The notes beneath the pieces were generated by a model, which was given only the letters and a program-made list of their open reading frames with translations, was not told the DNA's origin and searched no databases. DNA of 64,000 nucleotides from Lobulomyces angularis. Lineage: Eukaryota > Chytridiomycota > Chytridiomycetes > Lobulomycetales > Lobulomycetaceae. The stretch lies in contig JADHYX010000026.1 of assembly GCA_027604685.1 (NCBI GenBank), positions 1 through 64,000 of the forward strand, in the 5' to 3' direction. Both the position numbers and the translations under genes were made by a program. The first letter of the stretch is position 1. Each line of letters begins with the position of its first letter. This document shows, one piece after another, positions 36,614-47,306 of the stretch.

Positions 36614-37714
36614 TTAAACTTTTGTAGAATAGTCAGTGCTTTTTGGAATACTTTGTGTTGATTTCACATCAGAAACGGGTGCATATGACGAGATCTCCAA
36701 CGAATTTATATTAAACTTTGAGTCCGTTTCATCTCTCCCTATCATTTTAGATACAGTTTCTCTTCCTTTTTTAGTTGGAGGTAACGTTTTATTAGTGTAT
36801 AAATTCTGTAGACCATTTTTTAATAAATCTAGCAGATGCAATGTAGCACTATTTTACAGAAAGATTAATTAGTCGGAAATAAAGTAAAATATTTACGTTG
36901 CATGAATTATAACAATTGCTTGAGATATGTGCTCAATTTCACTAGCCTTTCCAAATGTAAAAGCTAAAATAACACAAAAATCTGTAAAGAGGTTAAATGC
37001 CAAAACTGCGTAAAGTTTGAACAATAAAACGTTTGTTGACAATATTTTAAACTTATAGCATAAAAAAGTTTTACGGATGTACAGTTTTTTTTCTCTACTA
37101 GTAGTTGACACTCTAAATACATTTCTTATCATGAAATAACTTGTGCAAAAATCAACAGTTGAAATACTGGAACCCGCAATCCAGTTCGAAACAGTGTTGT
37201 AAGTTTGCATCAGATTTAAATCGACCGGAAGTGGAAATCGTGAAGTAGTTGCTACAAATGAAAAAAAGCAAATGAAATAAATGACGATAGTCAAAATTTT
37301 CAAAATTTTTGTGAAATTTTTATCTCCCTGTGATAAATTTAATCTTTTGTAACGATGAATTGATGCAAATACGCATCCTGTTGCTGCACTCCAAAAAAAT
37401 ATTGTTGAAATATTTTGTAGAATTATTATTGGTATTGTAGAATTTAATAGCTCCACTTTTGATAATTTATTATTTAAATCAAATTGCTGATAAACAAGCA
37501 TTTGATAAATTAATAACGAAGCGTTACTTATCATTGAAGCCACTAGCACAATCACAGAAAGTTTTTTTTGAGTTGACCAATTTTTAAAAATTTTCTGGTT
37601 GCCTAAATTTTCAACTACCAACCTGAACTTTATGAAAAGACCTATGGGTAATACCAGAGATATAAACGTTATTGAAAGTGCAAAAATTCTCACTGGATTT
37701 GGATCAAAAAACAT
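36614..37714 (-). CDS. seven-transmembrane orphan (receptor-like) protein
   Basis: Two exons joined by an intron (about 36836-36892) give about 345 residues. Seven hydrophobic segments are countable: FALSITFISLVLPIGLFI, LSVIVLVASMISNASLLIY, PIIILQNISTIFFWSAATG, ILTIVIYFICFFSFVA, NWIAGSSISTVDFCTSYF, LYAVLAFNLFTDFCVILAF and HISQAIVIIHATATLHLL. The third is followed by IHRYKRL, a position where many GPCRs have an aromatic/basic motif. A cytosolic tail of about 65 residues (TKKGRETVSKMIGRDETDS...) follows. No known 7TM family could be assigned. ATG 37714 is the first in-frame Met; a further 5' exon is possible. Confidence 0.65.
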
Positions 37715-38279
37715 CAATTCATACTGTTTTGAATAAAAAATTAAAAATTAAAACTTAAACTTTTTATTTAAATAATACAAGTTTTTTTTTTGCAATTCTT
37801 TTTAACTTTCTTTTATAAACAAGAAAAAACTACTGTTTAACACAAATTAAACTTCCTCAAAAAATTCTTTTTTTATCTTGATATTTTTTTAATTTTATTT
37901 ATTTTTTTTTATACTTTCATTACTCTTCTTAATTGAATTTTTTTTTTTTTTAAAATTGATTGGACAGCACCTACTAAACAAAAAAAAAAAGAAATTTGAA
38001 CACTTCATTTTAATTAAAAAAAATTTTTTTCAGAAATTGAAGAGAATTATTAAATCTTAAGTTTGTTTTTATTAAATTTTTATAACCTAAATAGATTAAT
38101 TTCAGATCGCATATTTAGTTTGAAAATTTTTAAAAAAAAAAATCACGAAGCTTGAAAAAAAAAAAAGAAAAAAAATTTTTTTAAAGAAAAAAGCCAACTT
38201 TGAAGCAACAATATTTTATTTTGGAGGATAATAATTCAAGGTCTCCGACAAAAATATTTTAATTAATTCATAATCTCAT
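37715..38279. other. divergent AT-rich spacer
   Basis: Homopolymer-rich spacer between the seven-TM gene and the TBC gene. No coding frame, RNA gene or motif was recognised. Confidence 0.5.
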
Positions 38280-39914
38280 ATGCTGACAGAATCTGATACT
38301 ATTATAGGTAAAACTGCAATAGAATAATTTGTAAATTTAAAATTTTTAACTCCAAACTTTAAAGATTCATATAAAATGAAAATCTAATTCTTTTTTTTGT
38401 TTTTTAAGACATTTTTCACTTAACAAAATCTACCGATACTAACTTGAAATTACCAATCACAGTTAAACAAATTAACAAAGTTCACCCTACTACAATAACG
38501 TCAGATATTACATTAATGAACGAAAATGATGGTGAAAACCATGAAAGAGTAAATAAAGTTCCAAATTCTTTTGGATTTTTAGTCTCTACGGAAGAACTGG
38601 CACTAACGTAAATAAAAAAACCAAAATAAAAGTGTCATGATATATTTTTATTGCTGTTTAATTATCAAAAATATTATTTTAATTTGAATTTTTTTAAATT
38701 AATTCAGAAATTCAACTGTAAATAAAGACACAAAACTTCAAGAATCAAAATTTTTAAAATTATTAGATATTAATGACGACCAATGGTTAAGCTTCCGATC
38801 AAAAAATAAAACTAAAGTAAGCTTTTATTTATTTATTACTGTTTTTATTTTTACATTTTAAGTTAAAAAAACTTTGTAGAAGTGGTATACCAGAGTCGTT
38901 AAGAGGAAAAGTTTGGGCTAAACTTGCATCAGTTTCTTCATTACACCAACCCGAGAAATATCATGTAATAAAAAAATACTTAAATAATAACTTTATTAAA
39001 TTTCTGCAATATATTCAATAGAATTTGGTGAGTGCAACGCATACAGAAAATAGAGCAATTTTTGAAGTAATTGATAAAGATTTAGGCCGTTGTTTTCCTG
39101 AGCATGTTGTATTTAAAGATGCTGGAGGATATGGGTAAAGGGATTTTTCTATTTCAAATTAATTTTTTTTTGAAAATATGATAGTCAAACTGAATTGGGA
39201 AATACTTTAAAAAGCTACGCACTTTATAATGCAGATTTAGGATATTGTCAAGGAATGCATTTTTTGGCAGGAATGATGTTGTTGCATTCAAAACCTGAGG
39301 ATACATTTTGGTTGTTGGTTGCTACTGTAAAAAGGTTTTGTGATGGATTCTTTAACGAAACCTTAAGTCAAATTAGAGTGGATGTCAAAGTTTTTGAAAA
39401 ATTAATGAGGAAAAAATTAAAAAAAATATATAAAAAAATGGTAATTAAAATAATACTGTTTTAAAAAGCATTAATTAAAACAAAAAATGTACTATAGGTT
39501 GAATTGGAAGTCGATCCATTAATATTTTTACCTAATTGGTTTTTGACTTTTTTTATTGGTCCCTTGCCTTGGGAAACCTGTTTGAGAGTATGGGACATAA
39601 TTTATTGTGATGGAGTAAAAAGTTTTTTTCGTGTTGCTTTGGCTATTTTAAAAATCAACGAAGGTAAAAAAAGAAAACAGAAAAAAAAAAAAAAGAAAAA
39701 TGCAACTTTAATAAAAAATAAAAAAAAAAATAATAATTTAGAGTTTATACTTAACTGTACAGAATCAACAAGTCTTTTGACTTTTTTAACAAAGCTTCCA
39801 AAAGATTCGTTTAAAAATGTAGAAAATTTCATCAGGATTATTTTTGATTTCCAGTTAAAAACTAAGGATATATTAGATTTAAGAAATAAAGTAGTAAAGG
39901 AAATGGAAAAATAG
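38280..39914 (+). CDS. TBC-domain Rab GTPase-activating protein
   Basis: An N-terminal extension (MLTESDTII...TVKQINKVHPTTITSD) precedes a TBC domain: RSGIPESLRGKVWAKLA, then the arginine finger in IDKDLGRCFPEH (IxxDxxR), the glutamine finger in LGYCQGMHFLAGMML (YxQ), and VDPLIFLPNWFLTFFIGPLPWETCLRVWDIIYCDG. Both catalytic fingers are present, so it should be an active RabGAP in membrane traffic. About seven introns; the intron 39664-39741 is stop-free and a multiple of three. The product is roughly 420 residues. The specific Rab target cannot be deduced. Confidence 0.88.
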
Positions 39915-39989
39915 AATTTTATTTTCGTTTTAATATTTTTTTCGCCTTTTTTTAAAAAAAAAAAAAATATTGACAGCCAAAATTCTTGT

Positions 39990-40942
39990 AAAATTAAGTG
40001 ATAGAAGACCCTTTCAACGAACTAAACTAGATATTTTCTTCTATCCCCAGCTAATATTGCATGGAATGTGGTAAGCTACAATACAATTCCATATTTTGAT
40101 AGTTAACTTGAATAAATTTGGATGTAGTAGGAGATTTTTCCACAACACCCCATCCTTGCAGCTCTGTTTAGAAATTTATTAATAGTACGAATAACGAGAT
40201 ATTTTCGATTCCACCCTTTCTGCAACTCACCAGTACCCAATGTGGCAAGCATTGAAGCTGGCTGCAGAATTATCGTTAAGTTGAAATTATTTTTCAAGTG
40301 TTGTTTTGTTTTCAGGAATTTTTTGACGAAATGGAGAACTGCTAACTGAAAGTGTTGGTAGTGATATAAGAATTTGAGTACTTTATAATTTTAAGCTATT
40401 TAAACCTTACTTTATGATATTAGTAAAGCCCACCTTCTAATGGCGAACTTTCATCAATTTCTGGACTACTTGATTATGCTCCATTTATTTCATTGCATAT
40501 ATAAATTCTCATCAATACTGTAATTTTCCAACCGTTTTTTAGATCATAAAAATTAAAACGTCAAATGCGTATTAATAGTTCCAGAGCATTTGCTATTTTC
40601 CTAACTAATGTTTTTTCCAGTAATTCAACAAATAAAATCCATGCAGCATTGCAAGCCATTTCAATAATTATCTTCCCCCCTTATGTAATCAATGAATTAT
40701 CATAGAAAATAATATAGTTCAATAAATACCTTTATTTCAAAACACTGAACATATATATCGATGCCAAAGAACAAGTGCTCTTTATTTTTTGGTGTTAAAC
40801 CAGCAAATAAACTAAACCCAACATCAAGGTGGCTCCCCAAATTTGTTTCCCATGCCACTTTATTGGAAAAGAGAGACAATTTTAGTATTTCAAAATAAGT
40901 CCAAACCTTCTTTTTTTTGTACACATTTCCCAAAAAACTCAT
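39990..40942 (-). pseudogene. probable degraded protein gene with two in-frame stops
   Basis: Starts MSFLGNVYKKKKVWTYFEIL at 40942 and reads VAWETNLGSHLDVGFSLF ... DIYVQCFEIK. After an intron (about 40629-40690) it continues IIIEMACNAAWILFVELLEK ... LELLIRI, then a TGA (about 40561-40563). The same frame stays open (RFNFYDLKNGWKITVLMRIY...INGA) to a TAA (about 40470), then SSSPEIDESSPLE, a small intron, and VLKFLYHYQHFQLAVLHF ... LGTGELQKGWNRKYLVIRTINKFLNRAARMGCCGK. The frame continuity across two single-codon breaks suggests a decayed gene, or a shorter protein with a relic tail. The family is not recognised. Confidence 0.4.
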
Positions 40943-41018
40943 ATAAAATGCAATGAAATCTTTCAAAAATTTAACTCAAAATTACCTCAAAAAAATTCTT
41001 CAGTTTCTCATATTATAA

Positions 41019-41201
41019 ATGGCAGTATTACCTTTAATCAATGAACAGCTTCAAGGATACCAGGCCAACTCGCAATTAGTGCATCATCTTTCCAAAAGAG
41101 ATTTTGATTTTTCAGCACCTGGGTTCACCATCGGCATGTCAACAACTGCTGTTATTATTTTAATCGCAATCATTATATTTTGCTGCTGTTGCCGAAAATA
41201 G
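41019..41201 (+). CDS. 60-residue membrane microprotein with a C-terminal tetracysteine
   Basis: An intact frame starts MAVLPLINEQLQGYQ. A polar N-terminal half (about 38 residues) is followed by one transmembrane helix (STTAVIILIAIIIF) and a terminal CCCCRK. The juxtamembrane Cys cluster is a likely palmitoylation site. With the hydrophobic helix last, this looks like a tail-anchored or type III single-pass protein. The gene is intronless and has its own AT-rich 3' flank. No family recognised. Confidence 0.5.
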   Translation: MAVLPLINEQLQGYQANSQLVHHLSKRDFDFSAPGFTIGMSTTAVIILIAIIIFCCCCRK

Positions 41202-41492
41202 AATCGGAAACTATTAATTTTTTTTTTTGTTGAATATCTATGTAATTTGTTTATTTTTAATTAGTGTTATTTATATACCATGACAGTGTAATAATAAATA
41301 CCATTTTAAATGTAACTTTAAAACTTTTCTTTCAATTTTTTAATCATTATCTTCATTATATCAATCATCCAACTTTTATTTAAAAGAATACTTAAACATA
41401 ATAATTTAATTTAATGTTTATATAGTGATACTATCTATAATTGAATTTTATACAATTTTTAAAAATTTTATACACTTTTTTTTTTTTTTATG

Positions 41493-44400
41493 TTAAATGT
41501 AGTTTCCTGCTTCATTTGAAATCTGTGCAGGGACTGTGTACACAGGATAACCAAGAGGTGGATCAGCAGCTTGAGTTATCAGATTTCTCAATAATAGCTA
41601 GTTAAAAAATGAAGAATTTTTTTAATACTTGTAAAATTAAATTAATATTTTACTTCGTGTGCTTGAATACTGTATCTCTCATCATCATCATTTGCCAAAT
41701 ACAACAACTCAAAGTTTAAATTTGCCCAAATGCTTTTAATAACTTCACCGTTTAATTCTCCAACATATCCCTGAGTTTTAGTAATTTTAAATATTCTAAA
41801 AAATAAAGATTTATCTTCTTTTTTTTGTCCTAACATATATACTGATAAATGTTTTTTTAAAAAATTTTCGTGCAAATCTCTGGATTCTTTTCCTGATAAA
41901 GAATTTAATTCCACTGTTATTAGCCAATTTCTATCACAATCTTCTATTTTTGCCTATATATTAATGTTAAATAATTAAAAAAAATTTTAAAACAATTTTT
42001 TTACCAAAACATCTTCGTAATTGTTTAAGTCATTCAAAACAAACTGTTCGTATACAATTTTGGTAGTGTATCGAAATGCTTTTAAACTAAACTTCCACAG
42101 AATGAGATGTTTTTTTAACCAATCTTTTAACTCCAAATTATAAGATATTAATTTTCCTTTATAAGACGTATAAATTTGGTCACTCGACATTACTGGGTCG
42201 TCATAGATACTTGAATTAAAGACGCAACAGTAAATTGATATTGCAATTAAAATTAAACTTTCTTCTGCATATTTCGTTAAAGTAATTCCTTTTGTCGCTT
42301 TTAAATGCAATAGCCATTTTAGTGGAAACTTTTCCCAGTACAATTTAATGATTTCTTGACTTAAAGGTATATTGTTGGCAAATCTAGTGATTTTACAAAT
42401 GTTTTTAAATTTAATTTAAAAAATTATAGCTCTTACTTCACCAAAATGTTAATATCTAGTTTTTCTAGTAAAAACCAAACCAAAACTTTGAAAAATGTTG
42501 GCTGTAATAGTCTTAATGTATTTGGCGTATCTAGTACTCCGGCAAATACACCTTCAGACTTTGAATATACATTCAAATTTAGTGCTGTTACAGGCTAAAG
42601 TAAATTAAATGATGTTGTGCTATAGGATTATTTTTCAATAGTTTCTTACCTGTAAAATATGAAAAATATGGCTATTAAAATATCTGCTTTTATTTTCAAT
42701 TTTATAATTGTTAAAGGCGAAATCAAAATAATCATCAATTTTTGCTACTTCAAGATTATGACAACTAGTTCCTTGTGTTTCCAAACAACGAAATTGTAAT
42801 TTAATAACATCATTCCAAACTTCTGTTACTTTGAAGAGAACTAAATAATCTTCTATGCGAATTAGAAAGTATTTTCCTTCTTTAAAATTAAATTTTTTTA
42901 TATTCGATTCAAGCTGCAACAATATTTCCGGTAAAAAGGATCTGTAAATGGACCATTCTAAGGATCCTTTATACTCAAGTGCTAATAGAATAAATATGGT
43001 GCAATAAAAAATTTAGTCAATTTTTTTTTTTTACATGTAATTGGCCACTGCTTTGTAGGTCTCGGAAAGCCCATAATAAACAATGGCAAAGTAAATAATG
43101 GTACCAGAGGGGCATTTAAAACGGAAGATGTTACAACAAATACAAGGGTGCATGGTAATAAGATTATGTTAAGTATCACATAAAGAATCCAATTTTTTCT
43201 TCTTTCTTTTTTGTTTTTCTAAAGATAAAAAAATTAAAATTAAAAAATACCACAACTTTTTCTTTTTTACACAAAAAAAAATTCTTACCAAAAAATAAGA
43301 TATATTTATAACTATAAGGTTAAGTTTCAAGGAAATTTGCTGAACTAAAAAAAATTGGATTATTATTTTAACAATTTACTTCATTTTAGTATTTTTATTT
43401 ACGTATATTCCATGAAATATGAATCAAGAAAATGATAAAAAAGCTTGAATAACCACAAAACGATAATATTGAGTCAAAATGATCATTTTCAAATAGAAAA
43501 ATTAAAAACAAAATTGATAACTCTTCAAATACTTGAAACCCATGAAAAACACTCTTATAAAATCTAAAAATCAAAATATTTTCAAATATAACAAAGTAAT
43601 CCAAGTCAACTGACAAACTTTCTGATTTTTTTTCTTCTAATTTAAAACTGACTAGTGAAAAATATACTATTGAAACTAAAGGTAATGCCAAATTAGTAAA
43701 TTTATGCAAATTATTTAAAATTTTTTCCAAGGTGGTAGATGATAAAATTTTTTCATTATTTTTTATAAAACCAAAAAATGTTAAATTTTTTTGTAAATTT
43801 GTTATCAAAATGCTTGAGGCAGTTAAACTTAAAAGTATGTATCCAGCAACGAAATTATTAGTGTGCGTGGTGTCTGTTTCGATGGAAAAGCTTGTTGAGT
43901 ATAAAAATGTCAAAAAGACTATTAGTGAAGAAAACATCGATTTGTAAGAGACAAATACTATCAATTTCCAATAATTGTTTAACTGGTCACTTTTCTCTTC
44001 ATTTATTTTGTAAAATTTTATTGCTGCAGAATCTGCTGAAGTAAACTTAAGTAAATCAAAATAAAATTTGTCATATATTAAACTATTGCTTGAAACCGAT
44101 CCCAAAATAACAGATAATATTACTTTCAGTAGTAAATTATTGTACTTTAAATACTTTGGAATAAACTCCATTAGGTTTACTGATATTCCACAAGAGATGT
44201 TAAAAATTAATTGAATAAAAAATCTCTTATGCGTTAATTCTAATGGAATTCCAGAAAAAATATTCATATTAACCTTTAAAAAAAAAAAAAATTGGTTTTT
44301 TTTTTTTTTAATAAAAAATTACTTAAAAGAAGACTTTTTTTAGTATTACCCATTCAATTACAGCAACGAATAAAATTGAAAATTCCGGTAATATACCAAA

Positions 44401-45418
44401 ATTCCATAATAATGGTAAAAACAAAAAAACTACATATAAAATGTTATTTAATGTGGTTAGCCCCAAAAATTGATTCTTTTTGTTAAAAAAAAAAAAAAAA
44501 AAAAATAACAGTAAGAATGTAGTTATTATACCTCAAATGCAAAGCAAATCAAAAATACTGCGATATAAAAAACCTTAGAAAAATCTTTAAGTGGATTATT
44601 GTTATCTGCAAGGTAAGTGTTGGGTTCTGGAACACTTGAACTTCAAAAAAAAAAAAAAAAGTTTAATAAGCATTCAAGAAATTTACCAAAGCAAGGGCCA
44701 GACACTCATACAAACGATAAACCAGCCAATAAAATAAATAGACCAAATTTTTCCGCCATTTGAGAGCATCCTTTCATGTAAATTCGTTAAATCCAGATAA
44801 ATTAAACAGGATGTTAAAAAGGAAACAAAAAACAAAACTTTTAAAACTAGAAGCATTATCAATGTTTTGTTCCTTTCTTTGTAAGTAAAAGGAAAAACAA
44901 ATTCAATTAAGTCAAAATACTCCTGCAATGGACTATCATCTAATTCAGATGCCAACAAATTGCTGCTCTGGACTTTTTTTGTTAAAAACTCTTTTTCAAT
45001 CTTGTCTTCATCAAAACTATCTTGTTCTTTGCTTTTGGGGAATACTTTAATCTTTTTATTACATTTCACTTTATTAAAAATATATTGTAGTAATAACACA
45101 CTCTGAAATATTATGAATGTGGTTACTAAAATAAAAAATAAAAACTAAATGTGCATCATTTATTAAATTACCTGCATAACTTAATATGTAAGATATGGGT
45201 AGAGCTTTCTTGCTATGGTTGTTAAAGTGAGCCAGAGTGAAAGGAATGGATAATAACCAAGGCAAAAAAAAGTAAACTAATCTCAAAAATATTGCGATGA
45301 TTGTAATGCTGCTTTCAGTGTCCTCTGGTACTCGCTTGTACAGTCCTCCAAGAACAGTAGTTAACAGTCGATGAAGGGTGAATTGAAGTTTATATTCATT
45401 TAATATTGGGGCTGCCAT
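41493..45418 (-). CDS. pecanex-like multi-pass membrane protein
   Basis: Starts MAAPILNEYKLQFTLHRLLTTVLGGLYKRVPED, equivalent to the pecanex N-terminus. Many transmembrane segments follow through about 43200. The C-terminal pecanex domain is unmistakable: FRYTTKIVYEQFVLNDLNNYEDVL, then ANLNFELLYLANDDDERYSIQAHE, LLLRNLITQAADPPLGYPVYT and NEAGNYI at the stop (41493-41495). In animals pecanex is an ER/Golgi-linked membrane protein connected to Notch signalling; here the role is unknown. Thirteen or so introns. At roughly 1,100 residues it is compact compared with the animal proteins of 2,000 or more. Confidence 0.88.
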
Positions 45419-45810
45419 GGACGAACTTATTTGCTGAGTTCTACTGTAGACTTTTTAATCTCCGCTGTAAAGAATTTTAACTTTCGTCCAATACAATCGG
45501 AAACACTTAACGCAATATATTTATTATTATAACTTAGCTTTTTTTTAAAGAAATTGACAAGCATAACTTTGTTAAGATCTTATTTAACATATATATATGT
45601 TTTTTTTTTTCAATAAACTTCAATCTACACGAGTTAATCTTATTTAAAAAGGATTTTACATAATGTGCAATTTTTCACTTTAATTGAAGTAATTGAAGTA
45701 TTAATCCCCATTAATTTCTTATAGATTTACAAAATTATTGGTGTGATTGTTATTCCTCAAGCCTCCAGATTTTAAATTGAAAAATAATTTGAATTTGACT
45801 GCGAAAATCA
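45419..45810. other. divergent spacer between pecanex and zinc-finger gene
   Basis: AT-rich, with a short (AT)n tract at about 45587-45598 and a (TTGAAGTAA) direct repeat near 45680-45700. Nothing coding was seen. Confidence 0.5.
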
Positions 45811-46889
45811 ATGAATTTGGTGGAATCAATTACAAGGAAAAAAAACAGTCTATCTTTTGGATTTGATATTATACAACTTACTAAGGATTCGAGGCCTTTA
45901 CTTCCCCTACCCTCTCCATCTAGTTTTTATACAGACAAATATCGATTTAGAGATGATTCTTTATACATTGAAAAAAAGAATATTTCAATCTCTAACTTAC
46001 TTGGACATGAAAAAATTTTTGTTGAAGAACCTAAATCTTATAACATTTCTAGTTTAGAAGGTGAAAAGTTGGAGGAAAATAATTTTGATTCCGTTTTTCA
46101 TCAAAGCTCTACTTCTTCTATAGTTATTGATAATCCACCATTATCGCCGAATTATACTGCGGATAATGATGATAGAGAATTGGACGAGCAGTTTTTAAAT
46201 TCAAATAGTATTGAAGAAATTGTACAGACCACAACCAAAAAAGCTGTGACAAAAAAAAAAAATACTTCCATTAAAAAAAAAAGAGAAAAAATTAAAAAAA
46301 TTGATGATGATGATGAAGAGTATAGCGATATTAAGGTTTTTAATCTAATTAGTACAGACACATTACAAAATATTGATCAATCGGAGAAAGATGATAATGA
46401 AGTATTAATACCAAGTCCTAATTTAATTAAAACGGGAAAATCTACGACTTTGTTTCAGTGTGCATTCGAAGGATGTGAAAAAACTTTTACTCGTCCTTAT
46501 AATTTGAAATCGTATGTACTTTCTTTTCTCAATTATTTAATTAATCGAGATTTTTTTTGTTTTCTAAGACATTATATTGCACAGCATACCGATAAACGAC
46601 CATATAAATGTGACAAGTGCACGCAGAGTTTTGTTCGTAAAAATGATTATCAAAGGGTAAGTCAATTTTTATAAAAAAAAGTTAATTTTTTTTTTTTTTT
46701 GGTAACTTTTACCAAGCATTTAAAACTACATAATAATGAAAAACCTTATGTATGCCCAAATTGTCAAAGGAAATTTGTCAGAGGAGACGCCTTAAAGCGT
46801 AAAATATATTATAAAGCATTTATTATCAATAACTTTTTTTTTTTTTTTTTTATTTAGGACATAAAATGTCTACTTGTAAATCTAATTAA
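45811..46889 (+). CDS. C2H2 zinc-finger transcription factor
   Basis: About 290 residues. A long acidic/Ser-rich N-terminus has a basic patch (TKKKNTSIKKKREKIKKI, likely nuclear localisation) before DDDDEE. Three to four C2H2 fingers sit at the C-terminus: FQCAFEGCEKTFTRPYNLKSH...H, YKCDKCTQSFVRKNDYQRHLKLH and YVCPNCQRKFVRGDALKRH followed by MSTCKSN. TGEKP-like linkers appear as HTDKRPYKC and NNEKPYVC. Introns at about 46511-46568, 46657-46716 and 46801-46859 all restore the finger spacing (for example YQR|HLKLH). The stop is at 46887-46889. Confidence 0.88.
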
Positions 46890-47306
46890 AATATATATTT
46901 TTTTTTTTCGCATTACGCCTTTAATTAATTCTTACTAGAGATACAATTTAAAACTGTTATAATATTTTATTTAATTTTTTTTTACAATAGGGTTATTAAA
47001 ATCAATTAGAAAGTTAATATGACAAATTCTCATTTTAATAAAATCATCTGTATATGCGATATATTTTTTTTAATGCAGGTGTAAAAGTAAATTTTATTAG
47101 AAAGTAGTGGACCTTATTCACTTCAATATTAAGTAAGAAAATGAAAATTTTTACAAAAAAAAGTACTTTAAACGATTTTATTTTTTCCTATTTAATAATG
47201 TTTATTATAAGAAAAACAAAAAACAAAAATTAGTATTTTTATAAAAAAATATCTTAAATAAAAAATTGAAAAATAAATATAGTAAAAAATTTGTCGAATA
47301 TTCATT
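46890..47306. other. convergent AT-rich spacer
   Basis: 3' flanks of the zinc-finger and glycine dehydrogenase genes. No feature beyond homopolymer tracts was seen. Confidence 0.5.

Noticed and set aside
36446..36661. Plus-strand hydrophobic frame
   Set aside because: Made of T-tracts in the 3' flank of the small membrane gene; Phe/Ile-only composition is expected from poly-T.
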